DNA of 64,000 nucleotides from Stappia indica (GTDB lineage Bacteria > Pseudomonadota > Alphaproteobacteria > Rhizobiales > Stappiaceae). Made by a program: the position numbers and the translations under genes. The DNA lies in contig NZ_CP046908.1 in NCBI RefSeq assembly GCF_009789575.1, positions 3,687,001 to 3,751,000 on the forward strand, given 5' to 3'. Positions 25,566 through 34,300 of this stretch are shown here, in pieces. A model generated the notes under the pieces. The model worked only from the letters and a program-made list of their open reading frames with translations, searched no databases and had not been told where the DNA came from. How positions within the stretch are numbered: position 1 is the first letter of the stretch; the number at the start of each line of letters is the position of its first letter.

Positions 25566-27266
25566 TCAGGGCTCCAGCCCCGCGGCCGTGTGGCCGACGA
25601 TATAGCCGAAGGTGAGGGCCGGGCCGAGGGTGATGCCGGCGCCCGGATAGCTGCCGGCCATGATCGAGTTCATGTCGTTGCCGCAGGTATAGAGGCCGGG
25701 GATCGGCGTGCCGTCGGTGGCGAGGACCTCGCCGCGCCCGTTCGCCGACAGGCCGATGCTGGTGCCGATGTCGCCGGGGAAGATCTCGATGGCATAGAGG
25801 GGCGCCTGGTCGAGCGGTCGCAGGCAGGGATTGGGAGCGTTTTCCGCATCGCCCAGATAGGTCTGGTAGGCGGTCGATCCCTTGCCGAACGCACGGTCGG
25901 TGCCCTCGGCCGCATCCGTGTTGAAGCCGGCGATGGTCTGCGCAAGCGCTGCCTCCGGCACCTTCATCGCACGGGCGAGCTCCGCCGCATCGCGGCCGCG
26001 CTTCAGGTAGCCTGAGCGCAGGTGATGGCCGAACGGCGCGGGGAACGGGCGCACCGCGCCCATGCCGTAGCGCCGCAGCGCACGGTGATCGCAGACCAGC
26101 CAGGCCGAGGTATTGCCGCTCGACAGCATCGCCTGGACGAAGTCGTGATAGGACATCGCCTCGTTGGCAAAGCGCCGGCCGTCGGGGCCGACCGCGATGA
26201 CGCCGGGCTTTGCCCGGTCGAGAAAGAGGTGCGGGAAGGGGCGCGGGCCGCCCTTGCCCGGCAGCAGCGAGACCGGCGTCCAGAACGCGGCGTTGCTGTT
26301 GCCTTCGGTGATTGCCGCGCCGATCCTGGTCGCAAGGTCCAGCGTGTCGCCGGTGCTGTCCGTCGGCGACATGGAATAGTGCGGGGCGCCGGCCGCGACA
26401 TGCGGCATCACCTCCTTGCGCCGGGCCGCATTCTGCGGAAATCCGCCGGCTGCCAGTACGACGCCGCGCCGTGCAGCGAGCGTGCGCGTCGCGCCGCCAT
26501 GGGTGACCTCCACCCCATCGACCCGGCCGTCGCTGCGGCGGATGCCGGCAAGCGGCGTCTCCAGGAAGATCGGGATGTCGAGCGCCAGCACGCTTTCGGC
26601 GAGGCGGCCGGCGACGGCCTGCCCGAGCACCAGACGGGTGCCGCGCGGATGGGTCAGCCGGTCGCGCAGGTGTCGGGCCATCACACGCGCCGCATACATC
26701 GCGGAGGGGAGCGAGCGCGTCATCTTCATGAAGTGACCGATGTCGAACCGGTTCAGCAGCAGCCCGCCGAAGACGGTGAAATCGGCGATGGGAGGACGCA
26801 GCTTCGAGAACCAGCGGCCGAGCCGGCGGCCGTCGTAATCCTTGGCATCGAGCACGCGGCCGCCGAGCGCCGCGCCCGGCGTGTCGGGGTGATAGTCGGG
26901 CGAATAGGCCCGGTAGTCGAACTGCAGCGCAGTGTGCTTCTCGAAGAAGTCGACCATGCGCGGGCCGTTGTCGAGAAAGGCGTGTACGACATCGGCATTG
27001 AGCCGGTTGCCGGTCTCCGCCTCGATGTAGCGGAAGGCCTCCTGCCTGTCGTCGCTCATGCCGCCGGCGCGCATCTTCGGATTGTCGGGGATCCAGATCG
27101 CCCCGCCGGAGACCGCCGTCGAGCCGCCGAAATGGGCGGACTTTTCGAGGATCGCCACGTCGAGGCCTGCAAGCCGGGCGGCGATGGCGGCGGCCATGCC
27201 GGCGGCGCCCGAGCCGACGACGATCAGGTCGTACGCATCCTTCAGGACCGGATCCTTGCGTGTCAT
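25566..27266 (-). CDS. FAD-dependent oxidoreductase (FAD_binding_2; 3-ketosteroid dehydrogenase/fumarate reductase-like)
   Basis: A 566-residue flavoenzyme. The dinucleotide fold is VVGSGAAGMAAAIAARLAG with LEKSAHFGGSTAVSGGAIWIP, and the C-terminal FAD motif is GLYTCGNDMNSIMAGSYPGAGITLGPALTFGYI, as in 3-ketosteroid delta-1-dehydrogenases and related flavoproteins. It probably introduces or reduces a C=C bond next to a carbonyl group. There is no signal peptide. Last gene of the SDR-TRAP-SDR operon; its ATG at 27266 overlaps the upstream SDR stop by 4 bp. Steroid specificity is not implied. Confidence 0.85.
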   Translation of the reverse strand: MTRKDPVLKDAYDLIVVGSGAAGMAAAIAARLAGLDVAILEKSAHFGGSTAVSGGAIWIPDNPKMRAGGMSDDRQEAFRYIEAETGNRLNADVVHAFLDNGPRMVDFFEKHTALQFDYRAYSPDYHPDTPGAALGGRVLDAKDYDGRRLGRWFSKLRPPIADFTVFGGLLLNRFDIGHFMKMTRSLPSAMYAARVMARHLRDRLTHPRGTRLVLGQAVAGRLAESVLALDIPIFLETPLAGIRRSDGRVDGVEVTHGGATRTLAARRGVVLAAGGFPQNAARRKEVMPHVAAGAPHYSMSPTDSTGDTLDLATRIGAAITEGNSNAAFWTPVSLLPGKGGPRPFPHLFLDRAKPGVIAVGPDGRRFANEAMSYHDFVQAMLSSGNTSAWLVCDHRALRRYGMGAVRPFPAPFGHHLRSGYLKRGRDAAELARAMKVPEAALAQTIAGFNTDAAEGTDRAFGKGSTAYQTYLGDAENAPNPCLRPLDQAPLYAIEIFPGDIGTSIGLSANGRGEVLATDGTPIPGLYTCGNDMNSIMAGSYPGAGITLGPALTFGYIVGHTAAGLEP

Positions 27267-28024
27267 GCGGCGTCTCCCGGGCGCGGATAGCGGCCGACGG
27301 CCCAGCCGCCGTCGACGCGAAGCGTCGCGCCCGTGATGAAGGCGGCCTCGTCGCTGGCAAGGAAGGCGACGGCATCGGCAACCTCGCCAGGCGTCCCGAC
27401 CCGGCGCAGCGGCGCCTGCTCGATGAAGACATGCTTGCGCCAGGTCTCCGTGCGGATCCGCTCGGCGGTCAGCGGCGTCTCGATCAGTCCGGGGGCGACG
27501 GCGTTGACGCGGATGTTCTCCGGCCCGAAGTCGGTCGCCATCTGGCGGGTCATGCCGTCGACGGCAGCCTTGCTGGTGCTGTAGCCGGCGCTGCCGGTCG
27601 CCCCGACGATGGCGTAGATCGAGGCGATGTTGACGATGGCACCGCCGCCTGCGCGGCGCATCTCGCCGACCGCGAACTTGCTGAGCATGAACACCGGCAG
27701 CACGTTGATCTCGAAATAGCGCCGCACGTCCTCGGCGCTGGTCTCGTCGGCGCGCCCGCCGCCGCCCACCCCGGCATTGTTGACGAGGATGGCGAGCGGG
27801 CGCCCGGCAAGCGCTGCGGACAGCGTCTCGGGCAGCGCCGGATCGGTGACGTCGGCCATCACCGTCTCGATGCCCTGCGGCAGCCGGGCCAGACCCTCCG
27901 CATCGCGGTCGACGGCGATGACCGTGGCCCCTTGCGCGGCGAGGCGCTCGGCGATGGCGAAGCCGATGCCGGAAGCGGCACCGGTGACGATGGCCAGACG
28001 GCCGGTGAAGCGATTGGTGTCCAT
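27263..28024 (-). CDS. Short-chain dehydrogenase/reductase
   Basis: A 253-residue classical SDR: cofactor loop TGAASGIG, Asp after the second strand (VIAVDRDAEGL) suggesting NAD preference, NNAGV, catalytic Ser in NIASIYAIVG, and the YSTSKAA Tyr-Lys pair. The C-terminal VDGGWAVGRY is typical. It oxidises or reduces a hydroxyl/keto group in the catabolic pathway. It is 26 bp after another SDR and overlaps the FAD-oxidoreductase start. Confidence 0.93.
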   Translation of the reverse strand: MDTNRFTGRLAIVTGAASGIGFAIAERLAAQGATVIAVDRDAEGLARLPQGIETVMADVTDPALPETLSAALAGRPLAILVNNAGVGGGGRADETSAEDVRRYFEINVLPVFMLSKFAVGEMRRAGGGAIVNIASIYAIVGATGSAGYSTSKAAVDGMTRQMATDFGPENIRVNAVAPGLIETPLTAERIRTETWRKHVFIEQAPLRRVGTPGEVADAVAFLASDEAAFITGATLRVDGGWAVGRYPRPGDAA

Positions 28025-28050
28025 GATCCCGTCCTCGGGTCGAGGGATGG

Positions 28051-28785
28051 TCAGAAGCTCGTGGTGCCGCCGAGCGAGCGCCCGCCGTCGACGAGCAGCA
28101 CCTGGCCCGTGATGAAGCCGGCCTGCGGCGAGCCGAGGAAGGCCACGGCATGGGCGATGTCGTCCGGCGCGCCGAGCTGGCCCATCGGCTGCTGCGCCCG
28201 CAGACCGTCCAGATCGGTGTCCGAGCGGGCCTTCAGCATGTCGGTCTCGATCACGCCGGGGGCGACCGCGTTGACGCGGATCTTGCGCTCGGCCAGATCC
28301 AGCGCCATGGCGCGGGTGAGGCCGGCGACGGCCGCCTTGGAGGCGACGTAATGGGCGTAGTGGCGCGCGCCGAGCATGGCGCGCGAGGCGATGTTGACGA
28401 TGGCGCCGCCGGGCTGCATGCGCGCGGCGATCTTCTGGGACAGGTCGAACAGGGCGACGAGGTTGACCTCGTACATTTTTCGGAAGTCGTCGGGCGCCAG
28501 CTCGAAGAAGCCCTTCACGTTGAAGATGCCGGCATTGTTGACGAGCAGGCGCACGTCCCCGGCCTCCTCGGCAAGGCGGGCGACGGCAGCCGCATCCGTG
28601 ACGTCGAGCGCATGGGCGCGGGCGCTGCCGCCGTTTGCGCAGATGGCGGAGGCGACGGCTTCCGCGTTGTCGGCGGCAAGATCGGCGACGATGACCTGAT
28701 GGCCGTTCTCGGCAAGGACACGGGAAATGGCCGCGCCAATTCCCGCGCCGCCGCCGGTCACGATGGCGATGGGGTTCTGTGTCAT
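28051..28785 (-). CDS. Short-chain dehydrogenase/reductase
   Basis: A 244-residue classical SDR with TGGGAGIG, IVADLAADN (NAD-type Asp), NNAGIF, NIASRAMLG and the catalytic YVASKAA. The ATG at 28785 is preferred over an in-frame TTG two codons upstream. It is the first of two consecutive SDR genes between the TRAP binding protein and the FAD oxidoreductase. The two SDRs are clearly different in sequence, so they are not a recent duplication. Confidence 0.93.
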   Translation of the reverse strand: MTQNPIAIVTGGGAGIGAAISRVLAENGHQVIVADLAADNAEAVASAICANGGSARAHALDVTDAAAVARLAEEAGDVRLLVNNAGIFNVKGFFELAPDDFRKMYEVNLVALFDLSQKIAARMQPGGAIVNIASRAMLGARHYAHYVASKAAVAGLTRAMALDLAERKIRVNAVAPGVIETDMLKARSDTDLDGLRAQQPMGQLGAPDDIAHAVAFLGSPQAGFITGQVLLVDGGRSLGGTTSF

Positions 28786-28826
28786 TGGCAATGATCCGTC
28801 AGGTCGAAAGGGGAGGCGGGGAGGCA

Positions 28827-28858
28827 GCGGGCGCCGTGGGGAGAGGTCCGGCGCCCGC
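28827..28858 (-). promoter_or_regulatory. Intercistronic hairpin after the TRAP binding-protein gene
   Basis: A perfect 9-bp GCGGGCGCC/GGCGCCCGC stem with a 14-nt loop lies just downstream of the TRAP binding-protein stop on the minus strand. There is no T-run, so partial termination or mRNA protection is likely. Confidence 0.55.
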
Positions 28859-28868
28859 CGCTGCGTCG

Positions 28869-29990
28869 TCAGTTCATGCCGAAGCTGTTCTCGTCGATCT
28901 TCGAGTACAGGTTGTCCTGGAGGATCTTGGCCAGCGCATCCGCATCGGTGCGGTCGACGCCCTCAAGCAGTCCCTTCCACTTCGTCTGAAGCGCCTGGAA
29001 CTCCTCGATGAGGTCGGTCGGATCCTCGACCTTGCGGTCATCCATGGACTTCTTCGGCAGGCCTGCGACGAAGTTGGTCTGGAACTCCTTGAGCTTGGAG
29101 GTCAGGTCCTCGGACGGCTCGATGATCTCGAGGCCGCGCTCCTTGGAGCCCTCCATCGCCGCCGCGACGCCGACGTGATAGGCGACCTGCGCGCGGGCAT
29201 TGCCGACGGCCATGTTGTCGAGCAGCACGCGGCGCTGTTCGGGGGCGAGCCCCTGCCAGAAGCCCGGGTTGATGACGTAGTTGGCGCCGAGCACCACGCC
29301 CATCGGCAGGGTGGTCACGGACTTCGCGACTTCCCAGAACTTGTTGCCCTTGTCGAGGTTGGTCGGGTCCGACATGGTGCAGTCGATGGAGCCGCGGCTG
29401 AGGCCCGAGTAGACGTCGCCGATCGGCACGGAGACCGGCACGCCGCCGAGGTTTTCGACCCAGGAGGTCTGGGCGCCGCCCGCGGTGCGGATCTTCAGGC
29501 CCTTGGCGTCGGCTGCCGCGCGGATCGGCTTGACGCAGATGAAGTTGTAGACCGGGGTGGAGTAGCCGCCGGCGAAGATGCCGCCGTTCTTCTTCCACTC
29601 GCCGACGATGCGCTCGTTGGTCATGCCCATTTCGGTATAGGCGAAGGCGGAGGCGATATCGTCGTCGGAGACGAAGACGAGATCGTTGAGCACGTTGTTG
29701 AGCGGCAGTTCCGAGGGGGTGTAGCCCGGATAGACGATGCCGAGCTGGGCGACGCCGTCGCGGATCGCCTGCATGGTCGACTTGGCCGGCACCAGCGCGC
29801 CGCTGGAATAGACCTCGAAGGTGATGGCGCTGTCGGTCGCGGCCGCAACGTCCTTGGAGAACTTCTGGTAGGTCTCCTCGTTGAGGATGTGGACCGGCGC
29901 CATCCAGTTGGTGGCCTGGTACACGTCCGCATAGGCGGCCGAGCCCATCAGGCCGGCAGTCAGGGTCGCAAGGGCGAGCAGTTTCTTCAT
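28869..29990 (-). CDS. TRAP transporter solute-binding protein (DctP family)
   Basis: A 373-residue secreted protein with signal peptide at residues 1-21 (LMGSAAYA). The DctP/SBP_bac_7 fold shows the usual helix GAQTSWVENLGGVPVSVPIGDVYSGLSRGSIDCTM, where the conserved Arg in LKIRTAGG would bind the ligand carboxylate. It captures an organic acid in the periplasm for the membrane subunits encoded upstream. The 70-bp gap to the large permease contains a small hairpin. The ligand is not known. Confidence 0.93.
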   Translation of the reverse strand: MKKLLALATLTAGLMGSAAYADVYQATNWMAPVHILNEETYQKFSKDVAAATDSAITFEVYSSGALVPAKSTMQAIRDGVAQLGIVYPGYTPSELPLNNVLNDLVFVSDDDIASAFAYTEMGMTNERIVGEWKKNGGIFAGGYSTPVYNFICVKPIRAAADAKGLKIRTAGGAQTSWVENLGGVPVSVPIGDVYSGLSRGSIDCTMSDPTNLDKGNKFWEVAKSVTTLPMGVVLGANYVINPGFWQGLAPEQRRVLLDNMAVGNARAQVAYHVGVAAAMEGSKERGLEIIEPSEDLTSKLKEFQTNFVAGLPKKSMDDRKVEDPTDLIEEFQALQTKWKGLLEGVDRTDADALAKILQDNLYSKIDENSFGMN

Positions 29991-30007
29991 GTCTTCCTCC
30001 CATGTTC

Positions 30008-30029
30008 CGGCGCCTCTTGTCGGGCGCCG
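30008..30029 (-). promoter_or_regulatory. Small intercistronic hairpin between TRAP permease and binding protein
   Basis: A 7-bp CGGCGCC/GGCGCCG stem in the gap before the TRAP binding-protein gene. Confidence 0.35.
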
Positions 30030-30059
30030 ATCGGATCAGGCGAACGAGGTTTTCGGGGG

Positions 30060-31364
30060 TCAGTTCGCCATGATTGCGGGCAGCCACAGGCTGATGGCCG
30101 GGAAGGCGATCAGCAGGGCCAGCGTGATGAAGTCGGCCAGGATGAACCAGCTGACGCCGGCAAAGATCTGGCCGAGAGGTATGGTGCTGCCGAGACTGGA
30201 TCGGATGACGTAGACATTCATTCCGACCGGAGGCGTGACGAGGCCGATCTCCAGCAGCTTGACGGTCAGGATGCCGAACCAGATCAGGTCGACGCCCAGC
30301 AGCGCCAGCATCGGCGCCAGCACCGGCAGGGTCAGCAGCATGATCGAGATGCTTTCCAGGAAGCAGCCGAGCACGAGATAGAGCGCGCCGATCATCAGGA
30401 TCACGGTGATCGCGCTGTAGCCGTCGAAGAAGTTGGTGACCCAGACCGGCACCGTCGACAGGGCGATGAAGCGGGCGAACAGGGCCGCGCCGACGACGAT
30501 GATGAAGATCGCGGCGGTGCCGAGCGCCGTGTCGATCAGCGCGCAGCGCATCACCCGGATGTCGAGCTGGCGACGGGCGGCGGCGATGATGCAGGCGAGG
30601 AACGCGCCGATGGCACCGGCCTCGGTGGCCGTGAAGATGCCGGTGAAGATGCCGCCGAGCACGCCGGCGATCAGCACCGGCAGCGGCCACACGTCCTTGA
30701 TCAGCTCGATCTTCTCGGCCCAGCTGTAGACCTCGTCGCTCTTCGGCGCCAGCTCGGGCTTGAGCATGGTGCGCAGCGAGATCATGCCGACGAACATCAC
30801 GGCCGACAGCAGGCCGGGGATGAGGCCGGCGATGAACAGCTCGCTGATCGACACGTCCATCATCAGGCCGAAGACGATCAGCAGGACGCTCGGCGGGATC
30901 AGCGAGCCGAGCGTGCCGGCAGCTGCGACCGAGCCGGCCGCGAGCGAGGGGGCATAGCCGGCCTTCAGCATTTCCGGGATGGCGATGCGCGAGAAGGCGG
31001 CGGCGGTTGCAACGCTCGAGCCGCTGGCCGAGGCGAACAGCGCGCTGGAGGCGACCGTCGCGGAGGCAAGCCCGCCCGGCACCCGGTTGAGGAACACGCG
31101 GGCGGCGGCGAACAGGCCCTTGGTCAGGCCGGCGCCGGACGCGATATAGCCCATCAGCAGGAACATCGGCACGGCCGACAGGTTCCAGTCGCCGACGAGA
31201 TCGTAGGGAACGGCCTTGACGATGCCGATGGCCGGCATCGCGCCGAGCATGGCGAAGATGCCGCCGACGGCGACCGCGCCCATGGCGACGCCGATGGGAA
31301 CGCGCAGGCCGATGAGGACGAGCGTCAGGACGATGCCGACGAAACCGATTTCGAGACGGTCCAT
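30060..31364 (-). CDS. TRAP transporter large permease (DctM)
   Basis: A 434-residue ion-transporter-superfamily membrane protein with about 12 transmembrane segments. DctM features include the N-terminal GLRVPIGVAMGAVAVGG, the SSVATAAAFSRIAIPEM loop, GTLGSLIPPSVLLIVFGLM and LVTPPVGMNVYVIRS near the end. It uses a sodium gradient to import the acid delivered by the binding protein. Ten bases separate it from the small permease gene. Confidence 0.94.
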   Translation of the reverse strand: MDRLEIGFVGIVLTLVLIGLRVPIGVAMGAVAVGGIFAMLGAMPAIGIVKAVPYDLVGDWNLSAVPMFLLMGYIASGAGLTKGLFAAARVFLNRVPGGLASATVASSALFASASGSSVATAAAFSRIAIPEMLKAGYAPSLAAGSVAAAGTLGSLIPPSVLLIVFGLMMDVSISELFIAGLIPGLLSAVMFVGMISLRTMLKPELAPKSDEVYSWAEKIELIKDVWPLPVLIAGVLGGIFTGIFTATEAGAIGAFLACIIAAARRQLDIRVMRCALIDTALGTAAIFIIVVGAALFARFIALSTVPVWVTNFFDGYSAITVILMIGALYLVLGCFLESISIMLLTLPVLAPMLALLGVDLIWFGILTVKLLEIGLVTPPVGMNVYVIRSSLGSTIPLGQIFAGVSWFILADFITLALLIAFPAISLWLPAIMAN

Positions 31365-31374
31365 GATCGGGGCC

Positions 31375-31905
31375 TCAGACTGGATCTGCGTGCTGGGGCT
31401 GATCGTTCGCCGGCAGGACGTCGCGGCCGGACAGGATCAGCACGAGGCGGGTGAACTGGGCAAGGCAGGCAAGGCCGAGGCCGAGCGGCAGCAGGAACTT
31501 GGTCGGCCAGACGACGACCTTCCATGCGCCCTCGACGATCTCGCCGATTTCCCAGGCATGCACGGCCGGCTGCCACGAGAGCCAGGCGATCAGCCCGTAG
31601 ACGGCAAGCGACAGCAGAGTGCCGAGCAGCAGCATGGCGCGCCGGGCCACGGGGTTCGCCATGTCGAAGAACAGCTCCACCACGATCGGGCCGTTCTTCA
31701 CCTCCAGCCAGGCCAGCGGCAGGAACACGACCGAGATCATGTAGTAGCTGGCCACGACCTCGGCGGTGCCCGGGATCGGCGCATTCAGGAAGTACTTGCC
31801 GGCGACGTCCGCCGTCACGTGCAGCATCATCGCCAGCAGGGCGAGGGCCGCCAGCCCGGCGAGCAGGGCGGCGATCTGGTTGAGGGCGCGCTCCAGCATG
31901 ATCAT
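31375..31905 (-). CDS. TRAP transporter small permease (DctQ)
   Basis: A 176-residue membrane protein with four hydrophobic segments, the normal DctQ layout. FLPLAWLEVKNGPIVVELFF is the central family pattern. It forms a complex with the large permease. The start ATG at 31905 overlaps the stop of the upstream SDR (ATGA). Confidence 0.9.
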   Translation of the reverse strand: MIMLERALNQIAALLAGLAALALLAMMLHVTADVAGKYFLNAPIPGTAEVVASYYMISVVFLPLAWLEVKNGPIVVELFFDMANPVARRAMLLLGTLLSLAVYGLIAWLSWQPAVHAWEIGEIVEGAWKVVVWPTKFLLPLGLGLACLAQFTRLVLILSGRDVLPANDQPQHADPV

Positions 31906-32660
31906 TGCATCCGGTAGCCGCCGTTGATGTCCAGCGTGGCGCCGGTCACATAGGCACCGTCCGGACCGGCGAGATAGGACACGGCTCCGGCGACGTCGTC
32001 CGGCGTGCCGATCCGGCCCATCGGGATGTTGCGGGAAATCTCCGCATCCTGGGACGGGTCGAGCGACAGGCGCAGCATCGGCGCGTCGATCAGGCCGGGA
32101 GCGACCGCGTTGACGGTCACGCCAAGTGAAGCCGCTTCGCGGGCGCCGGCCTTGATGAGGCCGAGGATCGCGCTCTTGCTGGCGATGTAGGCCGAGCTCG
32201 AGCGGTAGCCGCCGAGCTGGGCCGCAACGGAGGAAAAGCCGACGAAACGGGCATGACCGAGCGGCGCGCGGGTGCGGTGGCGCAGGTACTCGCGCAGCAG
32301 CAGGAACGTGCCCGTGCTGTTGATCGTCTGCGTCTTGTCCCATTCCTCGAAGCTGGTCTCGGTGAGGGGGCGGCGCTGGCCGGTCTCGTCGAGGATCAGG
32401 ATGCCGGCCGCGGCCACGAGCACATTGATCGGGGCGATGCCGCTCTCGACCTCGCGAAGACAGGCGATCACCGCCTCTTCGCTGCTGACGTCGAGCGCAA
32501 GGCCGACATGGCCGGTGCCCGGCAGCGAGGCGGCAACCTCGCGGGCCCGTTCCGCGTCCATGTCGGTGGCAATGATCGAGAAACCGTCCGCGGCAAGCCG
32601 CTGTGCGACGGCGCGGCCTATTCCGCCTGCCGCGCCGGTGACGAACGCTGTGAGCGCCAT
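31902..32660 (-). CDS. Short-chain dehydrogenase/reductase
   Basis: A 252-residue SDR with TGAAGGIG, an Asp after strand 2 (IIATDMDAERA), VAAAGI in place of NNAG, the Ser in FVGFSSVAAQLG, catalytic YIASKSA and the end DINGGYRMQ. It heads the minus-strand operon that continues with the TRAP importer, two more SDRs and the flavoprotein. The repeated TTGGAT elements just upstream suggest control by the divergent GntR/FCD protein. Confidence 0.93.
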   Translation of the reverse strand: MALTAFVTGAAGGIGRAVAQRLAADGFSIIATDMDAERAREVAASLPGTGHVGLALDVSSEEAVIACLREVESGIAPINVLVAAAGILILDETGQRRPLTETSFEEWDKTQTINSTGTFLLLREYLRHRTRAPLGHARFVGFSSVAAQLGGYRSSSAYIASKSAILGLIKAGAREAASLGVTVNAVAPGLIDAPMLRLSLDPSQDAEISRNIPMGRIGTPDDVAGAVSYLAGPDGAYVTGATLDINGGYRMQ

Positions 32661-32688
32661 CCGTACCCTCCCTTATTTGCCCTCAGGA

Positions 32689-32799
32689 TTGGATACATTA
32701 TGGCGCCTGTCAATCGAATTTGTGAGGTTTTTGGATTGTTTTGGATAAATTCGACGTTTGGCGAACTTGCCAGAGGGCATGAAACAGGTCATTTTGGAT
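32689..32799. promoter_or_regulatory. Repeated TTGGAT elements in the SDR-TRAP/GntR divergent region
   Basis: TTGGAT occurs four times on the plus strand: 32689, 32731, 32741 and 32794. The first, TTGGATACAT, is one base away from a TTGTATACAT-type GntR/FCD operator and lies 29 bp upstream of the SDR start. The region is AT-rich compared with its flanks. Confidence 0.45.
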
Positions 32800-32801
32800 C
32801 C

Positions 32802-33545
32802 ATGACACCACTCGATCAGGCTCTGGCGTCCACAGCCGACGTCACCAGCGCGGATGCTGCGGCAACCGCCATTCGCGAGATGATCCTGGAAGGCAGGTTC
32901 GCTCCCGGCGAACGGCTGCATCAGGACCAGCTTGCGGAAATCCTTGGCGTTTCGCGCACGCCCCTGCGCACCGCGCTGGCGCGGCTCGCCCAGGACGGGC
33001 TGATCGACTACGAGCCCAATCGCGGCTATCGAATCCGCCGCTTCATGGTCTCCGACATCCGGCAGGCTTTTACCGTGCGGGCGAACCTGGAAGGGCTCGC
33101 CTGCCGGCTGGCGGCGGAGGCGGGGCTCAGCCAGGGGCAGCTGGCGCGCATGGAGGCGCTGGTCGACGAGGGCGATGCGATCCTGTCGGCCGGCCGCCTC
33201 GACCCGGAGCAACTGCCGGCCTATCGGCGAATGAATGTCGAGTTCCACGAGACCATCATCGGCGCCGCCGGGAACCACTGGATCGGCCGTTTCGTGCACC
33301 AGTCGCACAACGTGCCGCTCGTCTCCGACCGCGTGATCCTGTGGGACGACTTCGAAGTCATCCACCGCTCGCATGACGACCACCGCCGGATTTTGAAGGC
33401 ACTGGGCGACAGGGACGGCACGCGGGCGCAGAACCTGATGAGCGAACATGTCATATTCGCCGGCCAGCTGCTCGCCGACCGGCTGGAGGCCGATCCCCAA
33501 GCCGCGCTGCGCCAGGCGAGCCAGGCGCAGGCCGGACATTTCTGA
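32802..33545 (+). CDS. GntR-family regulator, FCD subfamily
   Basis: A 247-residue regulator with a winged helix at residues about 22-80 (MILEGRFAPGERLHQDQLAEILGVSRTPLRTALARL...YRIRRF) and an FCD domain with metal-ligand patterns YRRMNVEFHETII and SHDDHRRILKAL. It is divergent from the SDR-TRAP operon, which is its likely target, and 20 bp upstream of a GST gene. No strong ribosome site precedes the chosen ATG. Confidence 0.92.
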   Translation: MTPLDQALASTADVTSADAAATAIREMILEGRFAPGERLHQDQLAEILGVSRTPLRTALARLAQDGLIDYEPNRGYRIRRFMVSDIRQAFTVRANLEGLACRLAAEAGLSQGQLARMEALVDEGDAILSAGRLDPEQLPAYRRMNVEFHETIIGAAGNHWIGRFVHQSHNVPLVSDRVILWDDFEVIHRSHDDHRRILKALGDRDGTRAQNLMSEHVIFAGQLLADRLEADPQAALRQASQAQAGHF

Positions 33546-33565
33546 AAACCCACTGGAGAGTGTTG

Positions 33566-34180
33566 ATGAAGCTCTATTTTTCCCCCGCCTCGCCCTATGT
33601 GCGCAAGGTGATGGTCGTTGCCCATGAAAAGGGCGTGGCCGACCGGATCGAACTTCTCGGTTCGGCGGCAAACCCGGTCAACCGCGACAAGACCATCGTC
33701 GCCAGCAACCCGTCCGGCAAGGTGCCGACCATGCTGCTGGACGACGGATCCGCTCTCTATGACAGCCGGGTGATCTGCGCCTATGTCGACGCGCAGGCCG
33801 CCTCGCCGGTCCTGGTGCCGGCCGAGGGCAACCAGCGCTTTGCGGTGATGACGCTGGAGGCGCTCGCCGACGCGATCCTCGATGCAGCGCTTCTCGCGCG
33901 CTACGAGAAGATCATGCGGCCCGAAGCGCTCTACTGGGACGACTGGCATCGCGGCCAGATGGAGAAGATCGACAGCGGCCTCGATGCGCTCGAGACGGTC
34001 TGGCTGTCGCATCTGGGGGGACCGCTGTCGATGGGATCGATCGCCGCTGCCTGTACCCTCGGCTATCTCGACTTCCGCTTCCCCGACAAGGACTGGCGCA
34101 GCGCCCATCCGGGCATCGCGGCGTGGTTCGAGACGGTTTCGAAGCGTCCGTCCATGCAGGCGACCATGCCGAAGGGCTGA
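33566..34180 (+). CDS. Glutathione S-transferase family protein
   Basis: A 204-residue GST with a thioredoxin-like N-terminal domain (MKLYFSPASPYVRKVMVVAHE, cis-Pro in GKVPTML, and SALYDSRVICAYVD contacting glutathione) and a helical C-terminal domain from about residue 88. The active-site Ser9 type and lack of the SSCSWR motif argue against a zeta-class maleylpyruvate isomerase. It follows the GntR gene and ends at a strong terminator, so it may use glutathione to handle a reactive pathway intermediate. Confidence 0.9.
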   Translation: MKLYFSPASPYVRKVMVVAHEKGVADRIELLGSAANPVNRDKTIVASNPSGKVPTMLLDDGSALYDSRVICAYVDAQAASPVLVPAEGNQRFAVMTLEALADAILDAALLARYEKIMRPEALYWDDWHRGQMEKIDSGLDALETVWLSHLGGPLSMGSIAAACTLGYLDFRFPDKDWRSAHPGIAAWFETVSKRPSMQATMPKG

Positions 34181-34223
34181 CCCGCCGCCGGCTGCGGGTA
34201 TGCCGCCGGTCTCGACAGGCGAA

Positions 34224-34257
34224 GGGGTGCGGATCGTGGCGATCCGCACCCCTTTTT
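34224..34257 (+). terminator. Strong Rho-independent terminator after the GST gene
   Basis: A perfect 13-bp stem GGGGTGCGGATCG / CGATCCGCACCCC with a 3-nt loop, followed by TTTTT. It closes the catabolic region. Confidence 0.95.
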
Positions 34258-34300
34258 CGTTGTCGCGCGGACCGCGATGCAGACTGTGTTCTCCCCGAGG

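Noticed and set aside
28779-31454. An 891-codon open frame antisense to the TRAP genes
   Set aside because: Low-complexity Asp/Arg/His/Gln composition. The minus strand has clear DctP and DctM proteins.
32253-32801. An in-frame upstream extension of the GntR/FCD regulator by about 180 codons
   Set aside because: The extension is antisense to the SDR gene and crosses the promoter region. The winged-helix domain begins normally from the ATG at 32802.
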